Positions 11,601-21,118 of a stretch of 64,000 nucleotides of DNA are shown one piece after another. Every line of letters begins with the position of its first letter. Within the stretch, counting starts at the first letter, position 1. A program made the translations under genes and the position numbers. The DNA lies in the NCBI RefSeq assembly GCF_932274485.2, contig NC_065881.2, positions 868,501 through 932,500 on the forward strand, given 5' to 3'. The stretch comes from Patella vulgata. Taxonomy: Eukaryota > Mollusca > Gastropoda > Patellidae. The notes beneath the pieces are model-generated. The model searched no databases. It saw only the letters and a program-made list of their open reading frames with translations, and was not told the DNA's origin.

Positions 11601-11687
11601 TCAACAGCTACCAGATCACCTGTTGGTTACAGTACAGTAATACTTGTTATTGTCTGCTCTATTATCTCTCACATCTCAAAGGACTAG
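2642..11687 (+). CDS. Secreted or surface protein with two Ig-like domains (six exons)
   Basis: Six exons join in consistent phase: 2642-2696, 3091-3233, 7196-7421, 8714-8850, 9240-9453 and 11554-11687. They total 909 nt, or 302 residues plus TAG. Every junction has GT/AG ends. Residues 1-14 look like a signal peptide, 19-141 form Ig-like domain 1, 142-258 form Ig-like domain 2, and 259-302 are a Ser/Thr-rich stalk plus a hydrophobic segment. Introns within domains are phase 0 and those between domains are phase 1, as expected if one two-exon domain was duplicated. The role is unknown; the layout fits a molluscan surface or immune-type Ig receptor, which is inference. Introns hold a LINE (intron 2), a solo-LTR-like piece (intron 3) and a satellite block (intron 5). 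The start was chosen as the only ATG giving a hydrophobic leader and the phase that exon 2 needs. Confidence 0.72.
2945..3030 (+). mobile_element. SINE-B 3' tail fragment
   Basis: Sequence from GTAGGCCGTAG to AGTAGGACGTTAAACCC and TTTCAT matches the end of SINE-B. It lies 60-145 bp upstream of the exon 2 acceptor of the Ig-like gene. Confidence 0.65.
3091..7421 (+). CDS. Exons 2-3: Ig-like domain 1
   Basis: Exon 2 (3091-3233) follows TATTTTAG and ends ATTGAA|GTAAGA, phase 0. Exon 3 (7196-7421) follows ATTGCAG and ends CTGA|GTAAGT, phase 1. The B-strand region reads RITLEWIYQ, with Trp where Ig folds normally have Cys. The F strand is DYDLQYNCQV, a match to the D-x-x-x-Y-x-C motif. With only one canonical Cys, the usual intradomain disulphide cannot form. 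NGT, a possible N-glycosylation site, lies in exon 3. Confidence 0.7.
4180..6930 (+). mobile_element. CR1/L2-group LINE relic, RT domain to 3' end
   Basis: Reverse-transcriptase pieces in order: STGLDEIPARFLKD (4290s), YQSGFRGRYSTDSCLMH (about 4520), KGLFTRMIMLDLQKTFDTVD (about 5190), CGVPQGSILGPLL (about 5360) and WLIDNKLSLHLGKTE (about 5535). The C-terminal NKLQVVKNKVLRF and PNYIT regions lie at 5840-6680. Several frameshifts and stops are present and the YADD box is not intact, so it is dead. The 5' half is missing. It sits in intron 2 of the Ig-like gene and is split by an insertion at 4603-5164. Confidence 0.85.
4603..5164. mobile_element. 562-bp insertion within the LINE
   Basis: TAGACC at 4597-4602 is repeated at 5165-5170, and the LINE reverse-transcriptase frame resumes directly after it (DHLKDQNAKGLF). 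This fits a 6-bp target duplication around an unrelated insert. The insert has no clear coding sequence and its ends (GGTTTC...CATTT) do not settle a family. Confidence 0.6.
6981..7234 (+). repeat. 127-bp tandem duplication covering an exon acceptor
   Basis: Copies 6981-7107 and 7108-7234 are almost identical. Each holds intron sequence, an acceptor and the first 39 bases of exon 3 of the Ig-like gene. The downstream copy has TTGCAG|GTTCCTGTAGG; the upstream copy has TTGAAG|GTTCCTGTAGG. The upstream one therefore looks like a decayed decoy acceptor followed by a fragment that runs straight back into intron sequence. Confidence 0.9.
7627..7921 (-). mobile_element. Solo-LTR-like fossil
   Basis: The ends are TGTGACAGTATT...CACTGTAACA, the inverse of the TGTTACA...GTCACA ends of the LTR at 57739-58229. 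The two share an internal TTTATAAACCC / GGGTTTATAA block, a polyadenylation-type region and terminal sequence. No internal retroelement genes lie beside it. The copy is shorter than its relative and is an old solo LTR in intron 3 of the Ig-like gene. Confidence 0.6.
7922..8713. other. Intronic stretch, nothing recognised
   Basis: AT-rich sequence between the solo LTR and exon 4 of the Ig-like gene. One open frame of about 60 codons (8017-8205) has no recognisable motif. I see no transposon or RNA signal. Confidence 0.5.
8714..9453 (+). CDS. Exons 4-5: Ig-like domain 2
   Basis: Exon 4 (8714-8850) follows TTTCCTAG; its first two bases complete an Arg codon with exon 3. It ends GAAATG|GTGAAC, phase 0. 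Exon 5 (9240-9453) follows TTTTTGAAG and ends TTAAAAG|GTACAG, phase 1. The B strand EEDVTFIWEYRY again has Trp in the usual Cys position. The F strand SVEDLWWQYVCRL keeps the Y-x-C pattern. Lengths and phases mirror domain 1. The exon 5 acceptor is AAG rather than CAG, a weak type. Confidence 0.7.
8851..9239. other. Intron 4 of the Ig-like gene
   Basis: No repeat or gene recognised. A 74-codon open frame at 8894-9118 has no motif and is probably chance. Confidence 0.5.
9609..11370. repeat. Composite palindromic satellite with captured SINE-A pieces
   Basis: Repeats of about 180-350 bp carry CGAATCCCGAATAACG / CGTTATTCGGGATTCG palindromes, GGCAATACAACAGGTGA, GACTGCCCCGTGCACGCC, AACGGTCGTCTCCTTGTTAG and ACTTACCCCTACGGTCGG blocks, with GA-rich tracts. 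Some blocks appear on opposite strands (9609-9690 against 9810-9890), forming hairpins. SINE-A pieces lie at 9699-9788 (+), 10041-10179 (-) and 10651-10937 (-). The block fills much of intron 5 of the Ig-like gene. Confidence 0.75.
10651..10937 (-). mobile_element. SINE-A copy within the satellite
   Basis: On the minus strand it runs from the tRNA-like head (10937 side) to the GACGTTAAACCTCATTT tail and GA/TC tract (10651 side). It is essentially full length but mutated in the head (the GGTTTCGAATCAC B box). Confidence 0.8.
11554..11687 (+). CDS. Exon 6: stalk, hydrophobic tail and stop
   Basis: The exon follows TTTTTATATCAG and starts with AA, completing a Glu codon with exon 5. It encodes 44 residues: a Ser/Thr/Arg stalk (SRADSRTSTATRSP) then YSTVILVIVCSIISHI and SKD. 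The hydrophobic stretch is short enough to be either a transmembrane helix or a GPI-anchor signal. The TAG stop overlaps a near-perfect donor, CTA|GTAAGTA at 11684-11690. If that donor were used, a downstream exon beginning with G would rebuild the same stop. Confidence 0.6.
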
Positions 11688-11985
11688 TAAGTACTTGTTA
11701 CTACTTGTTATTGTCTCCTATATTATCTCTCACAACTCACAGGACTAGTAAGTACTTGTTACTACTTGTTATTGTCTCCTATATTATCTCTCACAACTCA
11801 CAGGACTAGTAAGTACTTGTTACTACTTGTTATTGACTAGTAAGTACTTATTACTACTTGTTATTGTCCCACAGGACTAGTAAGTACTACTTGTTACTAC
11901 TTGTTATTGTCTCACAGGACTAGTAAGTACTTGTTATTACTTGTTATTGTCTCTTACATCCCACGGGACTAGTAAGAACAAATAA
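11688..11985 (+). repeat. Minisatellite made from the end of exon 6
   Basis: About six units of roughly 45-62 bp repeat the 3' end of exon 6 and its donor: ACTTGTTATTGTCTC, TATTATCTCTCACA, CTCACAGGACTAGTAAGTA. Each unit carries CACAG|GACTA|GTAAGT, i.e. an acceptor-like and a donor-like site five bases apart. Unit length shortens in the later copies. Confidence 0.85.
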
Positions 11986-12114
11986 TACTGCCTGTTATTG
12001 TCTCAGGGTAAATTTGATAGGTTGAGTGCAAACAACAGTGTCATCAGCCAATTTCGCTATGTGAACTCTTTTAACATCAAAAGAATATTAACATAATTAT
12101 TGCAAAAGGGGTCG

Positions 12115-12448
12115 AAATGAAATGGGGTTTAACGTCCAACTGTTCTGCTCCATACAGTATGCTATGAGGGAAATTTTGCCCGGGCAGCGGCGCTACGGCC
12201 TACTCTTATATCGAATTCCAACTGCCAGGGATCTTTTACGTACACGCCAATGTGTACACGGGACCTCGGTTTTTCGTCCCATCCGAACGACTAGACAGCT
12301 GTCCTTGTCAGGCCCTCCGTCCTGCATCACTGACAAGGGGAAACCACGCCGGAAAATCTGGATGAACTTTCTCGGCCAATGCAGGGATCGAACACCCGAC
12401 CTCCAGGCTAGCGAGCCAGCGTCTTACCCACTTAGCCACGTGATCCTC
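12115..12448 (-). mobile_element. SINE-B copy, full length, with target duplication
   Basis: SINE-B has a tRNA-like head (GTGGCTAAGTGGGTAAGACG; B box GGTGTTCGATCCCTGC) and a conserved body with CCTTGTCAGTGATGCAGGAC, ACGTAAAAGATCCCTTGGC and ATTTCCCTCATAGCACAC. Its 3' end is AGGACGTTAAACCCC followed by (ATTTC)n. This copy is flanked by GCAAAAGGGGTCG (12102-12114) and GCAAAGGGGGTCG (12449-12461), a 13-bp target duplication with one mismatch. A 135-codon open frame read on the plus strand is a by-product of the SINE. Confidence 0.92.
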
Positions 12449-13298
12449 GCAAAGGGGGTCGGATTATTATACACGCGTGTATTGATCTATAATAATAACT
12501 CATTACAATTATATAATGTATTGAAGTAATTAACTGTGTTTATATATTTCAGGGTTTATCCTACGTTGGTGATGTTATTGTTATCTTAACATCACCTTTG
12601 TTAGTTATCTTCTGGTGAATTTTTAACATGCATAGGTTTGGAAAACCTCTGTGTGGGTTAAAAATCCTGTTGGTCCATTTCTTATTACAGTTACTTATTT
12701 GAATAAGTTTGTATCAAACAATTTAAAATGTATTTTTGGTATATATTTTTATACGCCCCTGTCCGTCCATCCACAATTTGTTTGTGGACAGTCTACTGGT
12801 TACAATTTTTATCCGATTTCGACGAAATTTGCAATATAGGTTTCTCTCCCATCGACATCGGTTCATGCAAATCCGACTCTTAACTTGACGGATGCGACCC
12901 CTGGTCGTAGGAAAAAAATCGTAGTTTTAGCTTGTGGACCCTGTAGCGGTAACATTTCACATCTGACTTTAAAAAGCGTTTAATTATATCCGTGGTGCAT
13001 ACTATATCACGGTTACACCCTAATGATAGTTTAGTTCAAACTTTGTGAACATCTGACCGAAACTTCCCGACAAAATAGCCGCTACTTGTACGCAAATAGT
13101 GTAAAAGTATCTAATACCAAGGTTGTAGATCCTGGTTTACGATACGAAACTTGAAATATAGGTTTATCTCCAAAAGATCTTGGTTCCTTTCGATATTTGC
13201 GCATATCGGACCGTAACTTTCTGGGTTATTGCCCCTGATTGTACAAAACATCGCGTTTCGTTTTACCTTGTTCTCTATCCATCTCTTGCAAATTGTCC
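12449..13298. other. Non-coding stretch with degenerate repeats
   Basis: A possible acceptor lies at 12553 (TATATTTCAG). Two related blocks (about 12805 and 13145) share ATATAGGTTTxTCTCC and CTTGGTTCxTTxx...GCxxATCxGACxxTAACTT and look like an old repeat. No gene recognised. Confidence 0.45.
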
Positions 13299-14378
13299 TA
13301 CACTCTAAAAAATATCCATTTTTTATGTGGCCGAATTCCGTAATTTAACACCTTTTTTTCTGTTAATCGATGGATTTTTTGGAGAAATTGTGTTAATTGT
13401 CTGAATTATTTCTTCAAATTACGTGTTTTATGTATTTCTGTGAAATACTCAGTATTAAACAGGAAATTTCCGTGAAATTTAGGGATAAAATGTTTTATTC
13501 CCTTCTATAACGGACTTAATTCTGTTATTTTACGGAATAAACAGTGGAATGACAAGGAAGTTCCGTGAAATTTAGGGATAAAATGTTTTATTCCGTTCTG
13601 TAATGGACTTAATTCTGTTGTTTTACGGGATAAACGGTGCAACGATAAGTAATCGTATACATATATAATCATTCCTAATAATCATCATGTTATAGTATTC
13701 ATTTCAATTTATTAACCATAATATGAAGAATCATATTTTGTAACGTTTGGTATATTAATTGACATGTATATCTAATTTCCATTATTTATAAGATCTATAA
13801 AGTGTATTGTTATTCATCATACGGTAATCAGATTGTAAGTATTTTCATAAATATGTATAAGTATGTTTTAATGCTGCGGGTGTTAAAGTTGTAATATCTG
13901 GTAATCAAGCACGCTAAAGTCCGGATAGTACAACCGGTTGGCCAGTGTAAATCGGTTTTTGTGTCTATGGCAGAGTCTGCATACCTGCGAATTGATAATA
14001 CCGCAAACATACATCTGAAAGCCTCCAACCACTGACGAGTAGTGGTTTGTGATACCTTGCTCTCGATTCTTATAATAGCGAAAAGAGGTTACGTTTAAAA
14101 ATTATTTGCGATATCACTTCGGTGGAAGCGGACGTTAAATAAAGCTATTTCACGCACGCGTATAAAGTCAATGGTTAATTCAATGAAATTTTTATCACCT
14201 TCATGGTCAGGAAACAAAATTTACCAGGATTTTTTTTTCTGTATTTGAAAATGGAATTTATGTTAATTGAAGGAATTTCTGTAAATTACAGGAAAAACAA
14301 ATACGGATAAAATTTTCCTGGTAATTTTTGTTTCCGGAATTTTTTACGTTTTTTCACGGAAATTTTTGTTACAGTGTA
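13299..14378. mobile_element. Non-autonomous element with TACACT ends
   Basis: The left end is TACACTCTAAAAAATA; the inverted right end is TACACTGTAACAAAAATT. The subterminal DNA is full of TTTACGGAA / TTCCGTxAA motifs. A ~100-bp direct repeat (about 13460-13555 and 13556-13650) contains GTGAAATTTAGGGATAAAA. There is no transposase. I cannot fix a target duplication, so the boundaries are tentative. Confidence 0.5.
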
Positions 14379-15650
14379 GCAGCTGCTGGTTTATTTTGCT
14401 ATCAAAATGAGAATTTGTAAATATATTTTTTTTTCAATCTATATTTCTACATATATTGTTGTATAGAGACTTATATACGATGTAATACTACATATAGTGT
14501 AAGACTTATGTAAGATGTATTGTGTATCTAGTCATTATTATATAAACCACCAGTCGATGACTAACATAGTAGGTCCCAAGTCCTTCAAGATGGAGGGGGA
14601 TAATTTATTTTATTCTTTTATATAATAAATAAATATGTTTTAAAAATTCACTCGTTATGAATTATGTTTCAAGCCTTCCAGTATATGCTCTCCTCGTGAT
14701 GTCAGGCAATTTATACAATTGGAGTATTTGGTTATTAGAAAGTTGAACTGGGGGAGGTGATTCATATTCCGGAGTAAGTTCCGATTCGGAAGGCGGGGAT
14801 AAATGACTATTTTAAATATGAGAAATGATGGTTTAGCGTAATGTTTATTTTGAATGTAAGATATGATGGTTTAGGTAATGACTAGTTTAAATATGAGAAA
14901 TGTTGTTCAGTTTAAATGTAAGATATGGTGGTTTAGGTTATGACTGGTTTGGGTGTGAGATATGATGGGGTTTAGTAATGTTCAAATTTATAATTATTCG
15001 ACTCAAAATACGAGATATTATTGGTCAATGAACCTTTTCGGTTAATAAATATCGAATTAACTTCACGTTTAAAAGGCATATGACTCTATTCTTTGGAACC
15101 TTAGAATAGACGAAACTAGGTCTTAAAACACATATTAATGTAATACCAATCTATATAAAGTAATTTTAGCACAGCGTTCTCTGGGGATTGGTTGATACTT
15201 GGTGGAGATGGTGATGCAGAATAGGAAATGGTGGTTTTCAGTACCTAATGGATTGATGCTGGAACGTAGTGGCTTGTGCGACATGGCGGATTCGAATAAT
15301 TGTTGGTTTCACTTCAGGAGATGTTTGTTTAGAATGGCGATTGGTTTTATTGTGGAAGGTGGTGGATAATAATGCACTATTTTTAGTGTTGTAGATGGTC
15401 GTTTAGATATCTGATTGATTTCTTTGTGTAAAATAGATCGTTGTTTAGGGTAAATTTTGTTTTGAATTTGAGAGATGATGGTTCCTTTGGTAGTGATATA
15501 GTGGTTTTAGAATAGTGGTTGGTTTGATCATATCTTTAAAAATAACGCATATTCCGTTGTATAATCCACCACATGTCCAAGTTTAATGTTAAATAGGTAA
15601 ATCAAGGGGAGTTAAATCTATTTTATGATTAAAGTCGATTTGAATTAGTA
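14379..15650. other. AT-rich stretch with degenerate short repeats
   Basis: Between about 14790 and 15500 loose copies of GAGATATGATGGTTTAGGTAATGACTxG and TTTAGAATGGCGxxTGGTTT recur. They look like a very old minisatellite. No gene recognised. A GACA/GA microsatellite follows at 15890-15938. Confidence 0.5.
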
Positions 15651-16139
15651 TATATATATTGAAAGCTTTGTATGATAAAACATTGGTAATCCGGGAACTT
15701 GAAAGTAATTCCAATGGCGGACTTCGTCATACATCCAATTCTAGTAGGGTACTGGAGTCTGCTGAGATTTGCCAAGTGCGTTATGCGGATGACTTTTTAG
15801 AATGGCGGAATAAACATCAAATCAACAATCTATTCTTCGTATTTCAATTTATAAATCTGCACGGCGCATAATCCGCCGCCGTTGTAAGATACCGAGAGAG
15901 ACAGAGACAGAGACAGACAGACAGTCAGACAGACAGAGAACATGGTGAAGATGCTAAAGTTATGATGAGTCGACTGAAGCACTTTATAGACCATACATTA
16001 TGAATTCTACGCTGTTTCGTTCTGTCAAGACTGTTTTCTTAATCTCAACACGTTGTAAGCCCACGTTTTTCTCTTCAGCCATGTTAATGTCTGATAAAGT
16101 CACGTAACACTATCGGTAGTTAGTATTACTTTAGTAAGT

Positions 16140-18790
16140 CAAGCCATGTACATGCATTTTCAGTCACCTACTCCATTTACCGATACAGACATACCTAACA
16201 ATATTCAATTGCTGTCGATCAAGGGGATCCCTGTTGGTTTTAAGCACAACCTACGCCCGATCAATGTCAGAATTTATTATCCGATGAGTTGAGCCCGGAA
16301 GGCGAAGGACAGCCAAAGACCTCGCAAGAAGCAATTACTGCAACCAAACTTGGAGAAGCTAATGGGTATCGACGTCAAAAGCTAATGAAGTTCAATACCT
16401 GCCTACGACAGTTCTGGTGATAAAAACTTTAATACTTTTCCTTCAACCCATCATCAATGAGCTACTTACATCAGCAGGTTTCTGCACTGACAGAGCAGCT
16501 TCCGCGAAAGCATGCATCTCAGCCTCAGCCCTCGTCTCGGTCACCGCCTCAGCCACCGCCCAAATCTTACAGTCTCCTAGTCAAATGTCAACGACTTACC
16601 ATTCACCGCCTGTACCCTCACAGCAAATGCCTACCTGTTTTGCTTGTTGTGCCCCAGGTCACCGTTAAGCTGAATGCAACTGGATCAAGAGTGGTAACTA
16701 CAGACCCCATCTTCACCAATGTAAACAGTATGGACATACAGCCTATCGCTGCCGACTACGTAATGTTCAACAAGAGCTCCAGAAGGAATCAGTAAACTTT
16801 CGTTCCCGTCGTGCTCTTCCTCATCGTCTTAAAATGCAACAAGAGGACATTTTTTTTATATTTACCGGTACGAATTTATCAGCTGAAACTGTATTCTTTA
16901 CTGGATAGTGGCAGTTCCATAAATATTTTAGAAGCTGATCTATATAATACACTACCCTCCCATGTCAAGACTACAGTTAACCCTTTGCCATACGCCACCA
17001 TTCACCTAGCAGTTAGTAAACCAGTCGATGTCCTTGGAGTTACATCAGTTCAACTTAAAACATCGACCAGTAAATCTAGTGCTGTTGAATATTTTGTTTT
17101 AAACCAGTCGTCTCAACCCTTGATTCTGGGAACTGGATTTCTTCGAGATAACCAGGTTTTATTAAACTTCAGTAAACCTTTACCTACCTTACAGTCACGT
17201 GTCAAGTGTCACTGGTAATGAACTTCGTCAATTACAGGACTGTTTTTATCAGTTTAATGATATATTTGTTACTAAAGAGAAACCTGAACTTGGGAAAACT
17301 GATTTTGTTCAGCATCAGATAGAGTTAAAGCCTGATGCCATTCCAAAACACCAGCGTCCTTATCGTCTATCGTGAAGTGTTAAAACATCAACTAGAAGAA
17401 CTACTTCAACAAGATGTCATTTGTTGTGTCAACGAAACTGAAGATATTCCTATAACCAGTCAACTAAACGCACAAAGCCTAATGACACTGCAATTCCAGG
17501 GTCTAAACAATCAAGTCTATCAATTTACAGATTTTGTTGTACAGATTTCCGGTACTTAAACTCACAGGCCCAGGTTTTTCATTACAATATTCCTGATTTA
17601 CAAGAACTCACTGAATCCTTTGGTGATAAACAGCCTCACTTTATTTCGTCCATTGTTTTTTTTAATGCTCCTTGCCCATGATTCGTCCAAATATACGAAT
17701 CTTGCCAAATGTTTCGGAACATTTAAATTTTTAAGATTAGCTATTGGATTGAAACCTTCTAATTCGTTTCAGTCATTGATGGACAAAGTATTCCAAGGAG
17801 TTTACATTTCCGTCTGAACTTTGGTATCCGGATGATGTTTTGATTTAAAGTGCTACGTTTCAAAAATATTTGGATGACTTAACTGTAGTTTTCACTCGTT
17901 TAAAATAAGCTGGGCTCAAGAGAGAGAGAGAGAGAGAAATGAGGTTTAACGTCCACTCGACACAAACTAGGTCATTTCGGGATTAACACATGGTTCAATT
18001 TTATTTCAATCATTCGCTTGCGCGTAGAGGTCTTTAACAGTGGGAGGAAACCGGAGGACCCGGAGAAAACCCACGAGGTTGGACAGGCGACCCTACTCCT
18101 TGTCACGTACAACCGGGGAATTGAAACCCCGCCAGTTGACTCAATGACAGACCGTATGATACAGCGCGCGTGCTAACCATTCGACCATCCAACCCCCCAG
18201 CTGGGTTCAAGCTTAATCCCAAGAAGTGTGAGTTTGTGCAAAGTAATGTGTTTATTTATGTCATGAAATATCGAGTTCAAGAATCACTTCACCTCGTCGC
18301 CATGTCAGTGTTGTTAAGCCTTCGTCTGTGAAAGAACTGGGACGTTTTCGTGGTTTAAATAATTCGTGAAAAGAGGAACAATTTTCATTAGGAAATCTGA
18401 GAACCAAGACACGTTTTACCGACTGAAATCGTTACTGAACTCACACGCACATGCATGCCCTCGTTACGGTGGTATACCCTTTCGCCTCAGTGTTGATTCT
18501 TCCAGTTTAGGCGCCGGATACATGTTGTACCAAATTTATCCGGAATCTGAATTTCCTAAAGACACGGATGAAAAATAGCGAACACGCATCGTTAAATTTG
18601 GATCAAAGTGTCTTTCGGAGTGGTAGAGGTTTTACAGCCCCACGAAATTAGAACTACTGGGAATGATGATTGCAATTGTTGAATGTGCACCATATCTTCG
18701 AGGCCGACATTTTGTCGTAGATTGCGACCATCACGCGCTTCATCCCACTTATTGCACACGTAGGCTTAAAGTAAAAACTCTCATCGAAAC
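16140..18790 (+). mobile_element. Ty3/Gypsy retroelement fossil, broken
   Basis: Pieces of a Gypsy-type polyprotein lie in order: a gag-like region (about 16150-16800), an aspartic-protease region with a DSGSS active-site motif (about 16905), reverse-transcriptase segments (about 17230-17810) and an RNase H region (about 18370-18740). It is clearly broken, with many lesions, and no flanking LTRs were found. It is old. A SINE-A copy has inserted into it at 17921-18198. Confidence 0.8.
17921..18198 (-). mobile_element. SINE-A copy inside the Gypsy fossil
   Basis: A full-length SINE-A on the minus strand, (TC)n tail first at 17921 and head ending at the C-run before 18198. It is flanked by AGCTGGGCTCAAG (17908-17920) and AGCTGGGTTCAAG (18199-18211), a 13-bp target duplication with one mismatch. 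Confidence 0.93.
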
Positions 18791-19250
18791 CACAAAACGA
18801 ACTTTTATACAAATCAAATCTTAAGCAGCACAAACAAACAGAACGATCTTTACAGAGTTGTGAATTCCCTTTTAGTCCCCAATTTTAGAAAAATTGCCCT
18901 ACCAAGAGAAAACTGTTCTGATTTTTCAAACAGATTTGCCGAATATATTTCAGACAAAATATCAAAAATCCGTTATGATCTCTCCGCGAATGCAACTGCC
19001 GAAGATATTATCTCTGAGCCTATTCAGTCTATTACTAATGTGGGCCTTTGATTAGATTTTGTGAACTAGATGAGCTGAAATTAACGAAGATACACGAAAT
19101 CCACTTCCTGTTCTCTTGATCCTATACCTACCTGTTTCCGTAAAACCCACCTTGATCCTATACCTACCTGCTTCCGTAAAACCCACCTTAAGTGTTCTTA
19201 CAGGTTATGTTGAATATTATCAACGCATCGTTTAAATCTGGAATATTGAA
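18790..19250 (+). mobile_element. L2-group LINE fragment
   Basis: The translation around 18800-19055 reads as the region just before the reverse transcriptase: LYRVVNSLLVPNFRK, then SNRFAEYISDKISKIRYDL. It is followed by a tandemly doubled DPIPTCFRKTHL (37-bp repeat, 19116-19188). Both ends are missing. It abuts the Gypsy fossil. Confidence 0.7.
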
Positions 19251-19282
19251 CAGTGTTTAGTCGTCTGGGTGGTACCGAGGGA

Positions 19283-19377
19283 CCTTGTACACATTGGAAT
19301 AAGAAAAAAGAGTAGGCCATAGAGCCACTATCTGGGAAAGATGTCCTTCATAGCACACTGCATAGCGTATGTACGTC
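19283..19377 (+). mobile_element. SINE-B fragment
   Basis: The middle and 3' part of SINE-B (GTACACATTGGAAT, AGAGTAGGCCATAGAGCC, CATAGCACACTGCATAGCG) without head or tail. Confidence 0.65.
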
Positions 19378-19789
19378 TCCATAAAATCTTCAAGTACGGG
19401 CACAACGCTTGGCCACTTTAACTCATAGCCAAAGCTATAAAGTGAGATAATAAATACATTTAAACACTTCAACTGGAGAGTCATATATACCTGGCTATAA
19501 GTACAGGTAGGAACACACGGGGACCTAGCTGTAGGTATAGTACGTCAGCTATAGTAGGTCAGACATTGCAAGTTGAAGACAGAGAAAGAACATAGCTGAC
19601 GATACAAGTTGAACACGGGGAAAGAAAATATAACATACGCGAGGCTCATCGGTACAGTATGATAGATAGTACAAGATGAAATCCAGACATTGCAACGAAG
19701 AGAAGAACATACCTGGTTACAGTATAGTAGATATTACTGGTTGACACCTAGAAAATCACAGTGGTTATATCTGTGACCCGACCTACGGT

Positions 19790-21118
19790 ATTTTTCCAAC
19801 ACGTGGGCTGGTTTGTTGAATATAAGGTGAGTATTAGGTTTACACGTACATAGCGTAATTTACATTAAATTCTAGTGAAATGGGGTTTAATTTTATGCAT
19901 ATTTCCACTGAAAGTGTCTTGTCTGTTCTGTCTTCCTACATAATATAATAGATATCGAGTAATGTCATTTAACTGAACATATTATGTAAGACTGCGGTGA
20001 CAAGTCACGTAAACATGCTTGTAAAGTCGAAATAAGTATGCAGTAAAAAATTTTGACAGCCTTATCATTAAGTTGGACTTTGAACCAAATGCAGAATTAA
20101 ATATTTTCTTCTTTTTTTATTAAATGAAATGTGATTAGAAACTTCCTCGAGTTATCCCTAGAAATAGTTATTCCTGGGGAATTTCATCTCAGGTCAAACT
20201 TAAGGAAGCTAAATAGGGTCACCATATATTTTTCTATAAATTTCAACTTCGTTACTTATATAACGTCCTACTTTTCTGCACCGACTGGGATAATGAGACC
20301 GGCCTACTTCTTGCTGTGTGGTTTGAGGGAAATATTGCCCAGACAGCGGCGCTACGGCATGTTCTTATTTTGAATCCCAACTGTCAATGGTTCTTTTACG
20401 TGCACGCCAAGGTGTACACCTGAACGCAGTTTTACGTAACAACCGAACGACCACTGTTGCTTGCCAGGGCCACCAATCCAGCACCATCAACAAGTGGAAA
20501 CCACACATGAAAACCCCAAGGACCTTTTCCCGCCAACTGAAGGAACGAACCCAAGACATCCTAGTTAACGAGCCAGCGTTTTACTCACTGAGCCAGCACA
20601 GCTCCCTTAGACTGGCGATGCCATTTATATTCCCCACCATTATCCCGGTTGGTGAAGAATAGTAGGACGTTAAACCCCATATTATTTCATTGTGTTGTCG
20701 ATCTGGAAATGTGTATATTTAAGTTTCCAAGTCTTACATCTGTAAAATGCTATGGAAACTGAATCTATGACCGTGACATTTGTGTTTATATCGCCATCGG
20801 ACCGTACGAACACAATGGGTTATTTTTTGTTTTTAGGTCATGGGTAATAATCATTCAACGAAGTCGCGTCCTGGGATGGATTCGTGTGATGCAGTCCCTG
20901 AATACATGTGTGTTTACATTGAAAGAATATCGAATGGTATTCGATTCATCATTGACGATATTTCATGAGATCTGTAAGTGTCAGCACTTAAAGACTTGAT
21001 ACAGGATCATTATGGTATACCACACAATCACCAGAAATTATTTTATATTGATGGTAATGATGATCAACATGAACTGAAGCTCAGATCTGATGATGGACCG
21101 TTTAGTTTGAGAAGATAG
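19790..21118 (+). pseudogene. Ubl unit 1: ubiquitin-like pseudogene
   Basis: The coding exon starts after TTTTTAG at 20836, with ATG at 20840. It reads MGNNHSTKSRPGMDS...VYIERISNGIRFIIDDIS, then two in-frame stops (TGA 20966, TAA 20975), then VSALKDLIQDHYGIPHNHQK and ends with SLRR and TAG at 21116. About 20 codons covering the last two strands of the ubiquitin fold are deleted in frame. A likely 5' exon end, AATATAAG|GTGAGT, lies at 19826, and the unit's conserved intron block at 19968-20262. The 3' flank (CGCTCCAATAGTCCCAAAATG) matches unit 2, so units 1 and 2 are a closer pair. Confidence 0.75.
20261..20690 (-). mobile_element. SINE-B copy plus an extra tail piece
   Basis: A diverged SINE-B runs on the minus strand from 20606 (head) to 20261 (tail), inside the conserved intron block of Ubl unit 1. 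A plus-strand SINE-B tail (AGTAGGACGTTAAACCCC) follows at 20660-20690, upstream of the unit 1 coding exon. Confidence 0.75.

Noticed and set aside
12122-12529. 135-codon open frame, and similar ones at 2296-1850, 23823-23500, 51381-51743, 38321-38064 and 63057-62758
   Set aside because: They lie wholly or mainly on SINE-A or SINE-B copies, recur with every copy on either strand and show no conserved start or domain. They are repeat by-products, not genes.
15659-15871. Open frame containing YADD, like a reverse-transcriptase active site
   Set aside because: No other reverse-transcriptase motif is nearby. The words around it (TTTTAGAATGGCGG) belong to a degenerate local repeat, so the match is chance.
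16417-17218. A host aspartic-protease gene
   Set aside because: The DSGSS segment is followed in order by Gypsy-type reverse-transcriptase and RNase H pieces, so it belongs to the retroelement fossil.
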